A stretch of 64,000 nt of DNA from Macrotis lagotis (taxonomy: Eukaryota; Chordata; Mammalia; Peramelemorphia; Peramelidae). Location: NCBI RefSeq assembly GCF_037893015.1, contig NC_133661.1, positions 188,130,809-188,194,808 of the forward strand, read 5' to 3'. Under the pieces are notes generated by a model that saw only the letters and a program-made list of their open reading frames with translations, searched no databases and was not told where the DNA came from. Below are positions 56,531 through 64,000 of this stretch, piece by piece (position 1 is the stretch's first letter; the number at the start of each line of letters is the position of its first letter). The translations under genes and the position numbers were made by a program.

Positions 56531-56730
56531 GCATGAAAGAAGTTTTAAAGAGTTATGGAAGGTGAAGGGGATGGAGAAAAGATAAGCATATAGTAGCATT
56601 GGGTGAGAGAACTCTATTAAGTCAGGGACTGAACAAGGAAAGGAATGAAGGACTGAAGTCTTTGAATCTCTCCCTCTTCTACTCTATCATCTAGATAGAT
56701 GGCAAAACAATTTTCCTCAAAAAGAGATAT
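56531..56730. other. Unassigned sequence
   Basis: Short purine-rich stretch, nothing recognised. Confidence 0.4.
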
Positions 56731-56731
56731 A

Positions 56732-56876
56732 GCAGGGTGGCAAGGTAGCACATTGGATAGAACACTGGCCCTGGAGTCAGGAGTACCTGAGTTCAAATTT
56801 GGCCTCAGACACTTAATAATTAACCTAGCTATGTGGCCTTGGGCAAGCCACTTAACCCTATTTGTTTTGCAAAAAC

Positions 56877-56878
<2 letters not shown>
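56732..56878 (+). mobile_element. WSINE1/Mar1-type SINE, with (GA)n at its tail
   Basis: 'caaggtagcacattggatag', 'ctggagtcaggagtacctga', 'gttcaaatttggcctcagac' (box B) and 'cttgggcaagccacttaacc'. The A-rich tail runs straight into 44 bp of (GA)n. Confidence 0.93.

Positions 56879-56922
<44 letters not shown>
56879..56922. repeat. (GA)n microsatellite
   Basis: 22 GA units joining two SINEs. Confidence 0.97.
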
Positions 56923-56925
<3 letters not shown>

Positions 56926-56931
56926 CAAAGG

Positions 56932-57068
56932 CTACCAGGTGATGCAGTGGGATAGAGCATACCAATTCTGGAGTCAGGAGGATCTGAATTCAAATTCTCA
57001 TTTAGACACTTAATCATTCCCTAACTATGAGAACTTGGGCAAGTCACTGAACACCATTGCTATGCACA
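56932..57068 (+). mobile_element. WSINE1/Mar1-type SINE, second in tandem
   Basis: 'gctaccaggtgatgcagtgg', 'ctggagtcaggaggatctga' and 'cttgggcaagtcactgaaca'. It lacks a clear A tail and ends at another (GA)n run. More diverged than its neighbour. Confidence 0.88.
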
Positions 57069-57071
57069 TGC

Positions 57072-57142
<71 letters not shown>
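57072..57142. repeat. (GA)n microsatellite
   Basis: About 35 GA units with one 'gac' interruption. Confidence 0.97.
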
Positions 57143-57144
<2 letters not shown>

Positions 57145-57241
57145 ACTATGCAATTCCCTTAGTTCAATAAACTTGTGTCTCCCTTCTGCATCCAAGATCA
57201 CTGGACATTATGCCTCTAAACTGACCTTCTCACATAAATCA

Positions 57242-57244
<3 letters not shown>

Positions 57245-57281
<37 letters not shown>

Positions 57282-57375
57282 CCATATCTAATCTCTATCT
57301 ATATGTATGCATATATATTATATATATATATTTATATACATATATATATATATTATATATATTTAAATCTCTGTA
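57245..57375. repeat. (TA)n-rich microsatellite cluster
   Basis: Several TA runs separated by 'gtatatatcc'-type words. Open frames across it are Ile/Tyr low-complexity and not genes. Confidence 0.9.
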
Positions 57376-57389
57376 TCTTTGAATATCAG

Positions 57390-57715
57390 CAACCTTTTCA
57401 GGTACGTCTTTTAGAATCCTTTTCTTTCTTTAAAACACAAATCAAGCACTACATTCTGTATGAAGTCTTTTGTCATTTCCACTCTCCCTCTCCAACTGTA
57501 GTACACTTTATCCTCAAACATTTTATATTTGATATTTATTTGGTATTTTATTTTCTTTATATTTATTCTGCATATATTTATATTTGTTTTTGTCTCCTAA
57601 TTAGAACATAAGCCCCTTGAAGTTGGAATTGTTTCTTTTTTTTAATCATATCCCTTGCACTTAGCACAATGAGTGGTGTATAGGAGGATCTTAATAAACT
57701 ATCATTGATAGATAG
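57390..57715 (+). mobile_element. L2 3' end
   Basis: 'acaaatcaagcactacattc', 'tgtatgaagtcttttgtcat', 'tagaacataagccccttgaa', 'cttgcacttagcacaatgag' and 'ggatcttaataaactatcat'. Long and in the right order, so a confident LINE2 3' UTR. Confidence 0.82.
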
Positions 57716-57834
57716 ATTAATGAAAATACTCATCTGCATCCTATTGAATAAAAATAAAAATGCTGACTCAAATGCCTATAACTTTCTTGTACCTCTCTTT
57801 AGAAGTTTAGCTATCTGTCAAGAGTGATTTCCCA

Positions 57835-57975
57835 GGAGGCGACTAGGTGGCACAGTGGATAGAGTACAGGTCCTGGAGTCAGAAGTCCCTGAGTTCAAAT
57901 CCAACCTCAGACATTTAATAATTACCTAGCTGTGTGGCCTTGGGCAAGCCACTTAAACCCGTTGTCTTGCAAAAA

Positions 57976-58021
<46 letters not shown>
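57835..58021 (+). mobile_element. WSINE1/Mar1-type SINE with long poly(A) tail
   Basis: 'gactaggtggcacagtggat', 'ctggagtcagaagtccctga', 'gttcaaatccaacctcagac' and 'gtggccttgggcaagccact', then about 44 A. Flanked by 'agagtgatttccca' (57821-57834) and 'agagtaatttccca' (58022-58035). The long homogeneous tail suggests a recent insertion. Confidence 0.95.
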
Positions 58022-58025
<4 letters not shown>

Positions 58026-58035
58026 TAATTTCCCA

Positions 58036-58225
58036 TTTCCCATGTTGGAACTACCTTTACTCTTTCTACAAAACAAGTAATCCACCCACAAAACAAATTT
58101 TCTATGGCTATCTTGTCTGTGAAATGTGATTTTACTGAAATTAGTTAAAAGTAACTTTCTCTAATTCCTAATTCCCTAATCAATACAAGTCTAATTTGTT
58201 TCTAATTCTTTGCTATTAAAAAAAG
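58036..58225. other. Unassigned sequence
   Basis: No feature recognised. Confidence 0.4.
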
Positions 58226-58227
58226 AA

Positions 58228-58560
58228 AATTGTTTAAAATATTGCTTTTGAGGTTTTTTTTCTTTGACACTAAATTCCTTGGAATATGTATCCTAGAGCG
58301 GAATCTCTGAGTCAATGTGTATGGACATTTTTATCACTTTATTTGCATTATTCCAAATTACTTTTTACAAAATGTGGGCCAATTCACATTTCCATTAAAA
58401 AGTATAAGTGGGTTTACCTTTCATCATCCTGTCCCAGGATGACTAAGCACTTATTTTGTCATCTTTACTAATTCACTAAATTTGAGATGCAATATCAAAG
58501 TTGTTTTGATTTGGATTCCTTCTATTATTATGTATTTTGAATACTGTTTCCTGTGGTTGT
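58228..58560 (-). mobile_element. Old L1 lineage ORF2 C-terminal fragment
   Basis: 'ccttggaatatgtatcctag', 'tctgagtcaatgtgtatgga', 'catttttatcactttatttg' and 'cattattccaaattactttt' match the same old L1 type as 46530-46820, the next part upstream. Confidence 0.65.
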
Positions 58561-58965
58561 AGTAATTTACAATTCTATAGAAGAATTCTATTATTACTAT
58601 CAAGATAAAAAATGAACAAAAGAGAATGGAAGGAGAACCATAAGGCAATCACAACACAGTCAAGGACCACCTTGACACTGGCATGTTAAATTTTTAAAAA
58701 TTGTTTAAAAAACTCAAACTTGATTAACAAGTGTATCTATTTGTTTTCATGTAAAATCCTCTTTTCTAATTTACACATATGAAATACCCATCTTTGTTAA
58801 TGTTTTTTGAATTCAGAGAAAAGCAAATTTAATTTAAGTCTAAAACTTTAACAATAAAGTATTTTGAGTCAGAAAAAATCTATCTATTGGTAAACTGAAT
58901 TTGATCATATTTTTCTAATAGCTGCCTTTATAGGACAGGATAACATTGGAAATATTAGGTATGTT
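58561..58965. other. Unassigned AT-rich sequence
   Basis: No gene or repeat recognised. Confidence 0.4.
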
Positions 58966-59320
58966 TTTCCCAGATACAGATACAATCATATTAAATAAAT
59001 TTCCATATTAATCAAAATGTGAAAGAAGAATTAAACAAAAGGGAAAAACACAAGGAAAAAACCCCCAAAAAGTGAAAATAGAAGACTCTGAGTTTGAATT
59101 TACTTTCCACAGCTTTCTCTGAATGTTTTTGACATTTTCCATCACAAGTCATTTAAAAGTTCCTGATCACTGTGTTGCTAAGAAGAGCTAAGTCTTTTAG
59201 AGTTGATCACAAAGTTGCTGTTTCTGGGTATAATGTTCTCCTGTTTCTGCTCATTGTTCCTGTAAGATTTCCAGATTTTTCTGAAATCTGCTCATCAATT
59301 CTTATAGAATACTAATCATA

Positions 59321-59483
59321 GGGGTGGCTAGGTGGCGCAGTGGATAGAATACGGATCCTGGAGTCAGGAGTACCTGAGTTCAAATCCAGCCTCACACACT
59401 TAATAATTACCTAGCTTTGTGGCCTTGGGCAAGCCACTTAACCCCATTTGCCTTGCAAAAACCCAAAATCAATTTTAAAAAAT
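59321..59483 (+). mobile_element. WSINE1/Mar1-type SINE with target-site duplication
   Basis: 'ggctaggtggcgcagtggat', 'ctggagtcaggagtacctga' and 'aagccacttaaccccatttg'. Flanked by 'tagaatactaatcata' (59305-59320) and 'tagaatgctaatcata' (59484-59499), 15 of 16 matching. Confidence 0.95.
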
Positions 59484-59497
59484 TAGAATGCTAATCA

Positions 59498-59538
59498 TAT
59501 ATATGTATGTATATATATATATGTATGTATATATATAT

Positions 59539-59603
<65 letters not shown>
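59498..59603. repeat. (TA)n/(TATG)n microsatellite
   Basis: About 105 bp of alternating TA with 'gtatgtat' words, starting in the SINE's right duplication. Confidence 0.95.
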
Positions 59604-59604
<1 letters not shown>

Positions 59605-60418
59605 CACAACTTGCTAGGTCATTCCTCAATTGATGAGCATCTTCTCAGTTTCCAATTATTTGCCACCGAAAAACAGCTACTATGAATATTTTTTGTGAAT
59701 ATGGATTCTTTTTTTATGATTTCTTTGGGATACAGACTTAGAAGTGGTACTCTTGGATCAAAAGGTATGCACTGTTTCATTCCCTTTGGGCATAGTTCCA
59801 AAGTGTTCTCTCAAATGACTGGAGCAGTTCCAGTTTCCCATATTCCCTCCAACATTGTTCATTTCCCTGATATGTATGAGGTAGTATCTAAGAGTTGTTT
59901 TAATTTACATTTCCCTAATTAGAATATTCTTATATTACTATAGTTAGCTTAATTTCTTTATCTGAAAACTACCTGATCACATCCTTTGACCATTTATCAA
60001 TTGGGTAATGATTTGTTTTCTTATAAATTTGACTTAATTCTCCATTGTAGAAATGAGATTTTTATCATAAAAACTGACTGTAAAATTCCTTCTAATTTTG
60101 TATGCATGATTTTGCTTGTTCAAAAACTTTTTAATGTGAGCAAAATTATTCATTTTACATTTTATAATGCTCTCCATCTCTTCTGCACAGATCTAACAGG
60201 CAACCACATATTTTTGATAATACCCATTTTGTAAAGGAGTTCCAGAAGTGTAGAAATCAAACACTGTCTCAAAATAATTTTAGATATGGGATAGTTAGGC
60301 TATCTTCCTTTGCAGTTTTTCCATTAATTCCTTTACTATTCTTGACCTTTTTTTATTCCAGACAAATTTTGCTATTATGCCTTTTAGCTCTATAAAATTT
60401 CTTTTGAAATTTAATTAG

Positions 60419-60565
60419 GGGGTGGCTAGGTGGCACAGTGGATAGAGCATCGGCCCTGGAGTCAGGAGTACCTGGGTTTAAATCCGGCCTCAGACACTTA
60501 ATAATTACCTAGCTGTGTGGCCTTGGGCAAGCCACTTAACCCCACTGCCTTGCAAAAAAAAAAAA
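60419..60565 (+). mobile_element. WSINE1/Mar1-type SINE with perfect target-site duplication
   Basis: Close to the family consensus: 'ggctaggtggcacagtggat', 'ctggagtcaggagtacctgg', 'ccggcctcagacacttaata' and 'cactgccttgcaaaaaaa'. Exact 13-bp duplication 'gaaatttaattag' at 60406-60418 and 60566-60578. One of the youngest insertions in the window. Confidence 0.96.
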
Positions 60566-60754
60566 GAAATTTAATTAGTATAATATTGTAATTTATTTAG
60601 GTAGCATTGTCATTTTTATTATATTGGTTTTACTTACCTATGAGCAATTGACATTTTCCTAGTTGTTAAGTCTAATTTATTTGCTAGATAAGTGTTTTGT
60701 AATTGTGTTCATATAGTTTCTGGATTGTTTTGCAAGGTAACAGCCCAAATATTT

Positions 60755-63040
60755 TTAATTGATATTTTATTTTTTCCAAATATATGTTATGAAGGTTTTT
60801 CAACATTCATCCATATGCATCTATATATTTTTAAGCTAAAAAATTTCCTCCCATCCTCCCTTCCCATTCTCCTCCCCTCCTCCGGTAATAGTTAGATTAA
60901 TATTGTACATACACATTTGTGTTAAACCTTATTTACAGATTAGTCATTTTTGGTATGAGGAATTAGGATTAAGGAAAAGAAATATATGAGAAATTTTTTT
61001 TTAAGTGAATGTAGTTTTCATCAGATTTAGAAGGGTTTTTCTTTTGTTTTGTTTTGTTTTGTTTTTTTCTTCTTCTGGATGGGGATATAGCTGGTTCACA
61101 TAGCTGGTCTAATAGGGTTGTCCTAGTTCACTGAACTGCTGAGAGCAGCTGCATCCATCAGGGTTGATCATCTCACAATGTTGTTAATTTTATATTGTTC
61201 TCTTGGTTCTTTTCCCTTCACTCAGCATTAGATCCTGTAATTCATTTCATGCTTCTTTAGAGTTTGACCATTTATGCTTTCTTATAGAACAACAGTATTC
61301 CATAACATAACCATAACTTGTTTAACTATTCCCCAATTCCCTATTCTAGACAACTACTAAAACAACTGCTTTGAATATTTTGGAACATGTGGAACTTTTC
61401 TCATTTTTTATAATTTCATATTACTATAGGCCTAGAATTGGAATTACTGGGTCAAATAGTATGAACAGTTTCATTGCATTGTTCTTTGGGCATAGTTCCA
61501 TATTGCTCTCCAGAAGGTTTGGATCAACTTCACCAGCAGTGCATTATTATCTCAGTTCTCCCACAACTTCTCCAACACTGATCAATTTCCCTTCTCGTCA
61601 TCTTAACCAATCTGATGGGTGTGAAGTGATAGCTCAGAGTTGTTTTAATTTACAGTTCCCTAATCAATAATTACTTGGAACATTTTATATGATTATATAT
61701 AGCTTTAATTATTAAGATAAACATATGATTTGTTAGTTTTGTTATTGATAAGGTCAATTATTCTGATTGATTTCCTAATACTGAATTAGTCCTATATTCC
61801 TGATATAAATTCCACTTGTTCATAATATAGTAAATATATATATATTATAGATTAACTATATGATATATCATATAAATATAATATTATTAATAATATGTTA
61901 CCATAATCTCTTTTGCTAATATTTTGTTTAAAATTTTTGCAACAATTTTCATTAGGGTAACTGGTCTATAATTTTCTCTCTGTGTTTTAGCTCTTCCTGG
62001 TTTAGGTGTCAGCACTATATTTGGGTCATAAAAGGAATTTGGTAGAACACCTTTTTGCCAGTTCTTCCAAATGATTTAGGTTGTATTGAAATTAATTGTT
62101 CTTTAAATATTTTGAAGAATTCACTTAAATTCTTCTAACCCTGGAGAGTTTTTTTCTTCTGGAATTCATTGATAGTTTTCATTTTTTTCTAACATGATCT
62201 TGTTTAAATATTTTATTTTTTATTTTGTTATTCTGGATAATTCATATTTTGTTAATATTTATAAATTTTACTTAGATTGTCAAATTTATTGGCATAAATT
62301 GGGTAATATAACTCTGAATTTTGAGTTTAATTTCCTTTTCATTGGTGGTGAAATTGTCCTTTTCAAATTTTTTTTTTGCAAGGCAATGGGGTTAAGTGAC
62401 TTGCCTGAGGTCACACAGCAAGGTAATTATTAAATGTCTGAGGATGGATTTGAACTCAGACCTTTCTGACTCCAGGGTTGGTGCTCTATCCATTCTGCCA
62501 CCTAGCTAACCCCAGTTGATTTCTTCTTTTTTTTACATAAAATTAATTCGAGGTTTATCTATTTGTTGTTTTTTTCCACAAAACTAAATTAGTTTTATTT
62601 ATTGATTCAATATTTTTTGTTTTTCAATTTTATCAATCTCTCCTTTGATTTTCAGAATTTCTAATTTAGCATTTAATTTGTACTTTTTTTTCTAGCTTTT
62701 TAGTTGCATGTGCAATACATTCATCTCCTGTTTCTCCATTTTATTCATGTAAACCCTTTGAGAAATAAAATTTCCCCTAAAACTGCTTTGGATGTATCCC
62801 AAACATTTAGGAATGTTTTCTCCTTATTTTCATGATCTTGGTTGAAATTGTTGAGTATTTCTTTGATTTGCTATTTTATGCACTCCTTTCATATTAGATT
62901 ATTAAATTCCCAATTTAGTTTTTGTCTGTCTTTCCTTTGCCCTTTGTTGCATGCAATTTTAGCTTTATCATGATATGAAAAGTATGAATTTAATTATTCT
63001 AGCTTTCTGCATTTTATTGTGAGGTTTTTATGCTCTAATA
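60755..63040 (-). mobile_element. L1, antisense, third 3' UTR type, with internal deletion
   Basis: 3' UTR at 60755-61060 ('atgttatgaaggtttttcaa', 'cagattagtcatttttggta', also present at 34080-34170). ORF2 C-terminus at 61080-61690 (61371-61670 region). Near 61695 the order jumps to a more N-terminal ORF2 part ('tattgataaggtcaattatt'), consistent with an internal deletion or with return to the L1 at 58970-60750. ORF2 continues to about 63040. A SINE lies at 62368-62512. Confidence 0.85.
62368..62512 (-). mobile_element. WSINE1/Mar1-type SINE
   Basis: Antisense: 'tgcaaggcaatggggttaag', 'tgacttgcctgaggtcacac', 'tttgaactcagacctttctg' and 'ccattctgccacctagctaa'. Confidence 0.93.
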
Positions 63041-63044
63041 TATA

Positions 63045-63345
63045 TGGTGCAGTGGATAGAGCACTGGGTTCATAGACAGGAGGATGGGATTTGAATCCAT
63101 CCTCAGACCTAGCTGTGTGACCTTGGACAAGTCACTAAATCCTGATTGCCTCGTATGCAGGACCATCTCTAGTCATCTTGATTCATATTTGATCACTGGA
63201 CTAAATGGCTCTGGAGAAAAATATGAGACTAGTGATTTAGCACAGCATTCCCTCACTCAAATCCAATTCATGTGCTTGTCATGGCATCACCTCCCTGATA
63301 CTGTGGTCTTCTTTGGGAATGAAAGATAAAACATTATTATTTAGG
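63045..63345 (+). mobile_element. MAR1-type marsupial SINE, near full length
   Basis: tRNA-like head 'tggtgcagtggatagagcac' and box B 'ggatttgaatccatcctcag', then 'gtgaccttggacaagtcact', the unique 3' module 'actggactaaatggctctgg' and 'ccctcactcaaatccaattc', ending 'gggaatgaaagataaaaca'. Inserted in antisense L1 ORF2. The same 3' module is at 7130-7295. Confidence 0.9.
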
Positions 63346-63564
63346 TGCATTGTCCCAGGGAGGATAAAGGTATTTTCCATTCTATTTTTCTTCAATTTTC
63401 CCCAGAGGTCCACCATATCTAACTTTTCTAAAATTCAACCAACTTCTTTAACTTTCTGATTGTTATAAATTTGCTGTCAATTTCTTCCTGTAATTCACTT
63501 AACTTCTTGTCTAAGAATTTGGCTGCCATATCATTTATGGTATATAATATACCATTATATATTA

Positions 63565-63655
63565 CTTCACTTTCTAACCACAAAGTAAACATGAAGTAAG
63601 TTAAGGAAGTAAATAAAATTTTAGAAAAGTTATATATGATAGACCTCTGTAGAAA
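63565..63655 (+). mobile_element. Inverted L1 ORF2 segment
   Basis: Sense-oriented: 'aaccacaaagtaaacatgaa', 'gtaagttaaggaagtaaata', 'aaattttagaaaagttatat' and 'gatagacctctgtagaaa'. It is the reverse complement of 63400-63460 in diverged form, so the two make an inverted repeat with arms of about 55 bp. Confidence 0.7.
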
Positions 63656-63757
63656 AGTGTCTTTGGTGCCCCTTAGCAAGATGTAGCTTCCTTCCTTATC
63701 TCTTTTAATTAGACCTATTTTTGCTTTTGCTTTGTTTGAGATAAGGATTGGCTTCCC

Positions 63758-63906
63758 CCCCCCCCATTTTTATGTTTTTGCAAGTCAAATGGGGTTAAGT
63801 GGCTTGGCCAAGGTCACACAGCTAGGTACTTATTAAGTGTCTGAGACCACATTTGAACCCGGTACTCCTGACTCCAGGGCTGGTGCTTTATCCACCTAGC
63901 CACCCC
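63758..63906 (-). mobile_element. WSINE1/Mar1-type SINE
   Basis: Antisense: 'tgcaagtcaaatggggttaa', 'gtggcttggccaaggtcaca', 'catttgaacccggtactcct' and 'ctggtgctttatccaccta'. Preceded by a C run (63756-63767). Possible duplication 'gattggctt' and 'gaattgcctt'. Confidence 0.9.
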
Positions 63907-64000
63907 TGAATTGCCTTTTTATTAAACTTCAGTTGCAGTATAATATATCCTGCTCCTCTGTGTTTATCTCTCTGTTTAAAATGTGTTTTTGTAAGCAATA

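Larger units (their letters stand above)
58970..60750 (-). mobile_element. L1, antisense, with two young SINE insertions
   Basis: 3' UTR at 58970-59240 ('aatgtgaaagaagaattaaa', 'ccatcacaagtcatttaaaa'). ORF2 C-terminal half follows to about 60750; 59619-59801 reads PFDPRVPLLSLYPKEIIKK, like 'PFDPAIPLLGIYPKD' of L1 ORF2. SINEs are inserted at 59321-59483 and 60419-60565, and a long TA run at 59498-59603. Confidence 0.88.
63346..64000 (-). mobile_element. L1 ORF2 N-terminal part, antisense, continues past the window
   Basis: 'ttttccccagaggtccacca', 'aactttctgattgttataaa', 'ttctgtttaaaatg'-type blocks of ORF2 follow in order. It is interrupted by an inverted L1 piece at 63565-63655 and a SINE at 63758-63906. 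It is the continuation of the L1 at 60755-63040. Confidence 0.82.

Noticed and set aside
60419-60565. tRNA-like promoter boxes (box A 'tggcacagtgga', box B near 'gtttaaatcc')
   Set aside because: They belong to the tRNA-derived head of a SINE. No cloverleaf or acceptor stem of a real tRNA gene is present. The same applies to the other SINE copies.
1-64000. A previously undescribed multi-gene system
   Set aside because: Apart from two receptor genes, every longer coding-like stretch is explained by L1, HAL1-like or RTE-like sequence or by low complexity. Nothing suggests an additional gene system.

Overview
The window is ordinary vertebrate nuclear DNA: AT-rich, gene-poor and packed with interspersed repeats. 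The repeats point to a marsupial. There are many copies of a tRNA-derived SINE of the WSINE1/Mar1 type, ending in 'ttaaccccattgccttgcaaaaa', plus a MAR1-type SINE, several marsupial L1 lineages, ORF1-only (HAL1-like) elements, and an older layer of MIR, L2 and L3/CR1. The SINE tail form and several fresh-looking insertions suggest an Australian marsupial such as a dasyurid. The species is an inference.

Only two host genes are visible, both intact single-exon olfactory receptor coding regions. At 10912-11868 (minus) lies an OR11-family receptor of 318 residues. At 53152-54111 (plus) lies a receptor very close to OR4Q3, 319 residues from the preferred start. Each has a good splice acceptor 10-12 bases upstream of the ATG, as expected for OR genes with untranslated 5' exons. 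OR11 and OR4 genes sit together in the human 14q11.2 cluster, so the window is probably the marsupial counterpart of part of it.

Layout. 1-10 kb: a complete HAL1-like insertion (1327-3992), an L1 3' fragment, and a second HAL1-like copy with a 5' inversion (7416-9930). 10-18 kb: OR11 gene, MIR/L3 relics and microsatellites. 18.7-25.7 kb: an antisense L1 containing a sense L1 3' end and an RTE-like retrotransposon, which itself carries a SINE. 25.7-34 kb: mostly unassigned AT-rich DNA with a possible LTR relic. 34-46.8 kb: an almost continuous antisense L1 nest with SINE insertions. 46.8-53 kb: MIR, SINEs and unassigned DNA. 53-54.1 kb: OR4Q3-like gene. 54.5-64 kb: more antisense L1 and young SINEs.

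Almost all L1 sequence is antisense to the given strand. I found no tRNA or rRNA gene, CRISPR array or other non-repeat coding gene, and no clear evidence for an undescribed molecular system. The most interesting structures are the paired ORF1-only elements (one twin-primed), the multi-level retrotransposon nest, a 71-bp direct repeat of unknown identity, and a perfect 13-bp hairpin. All family names come from recalled consensus sequences, not from a database search.
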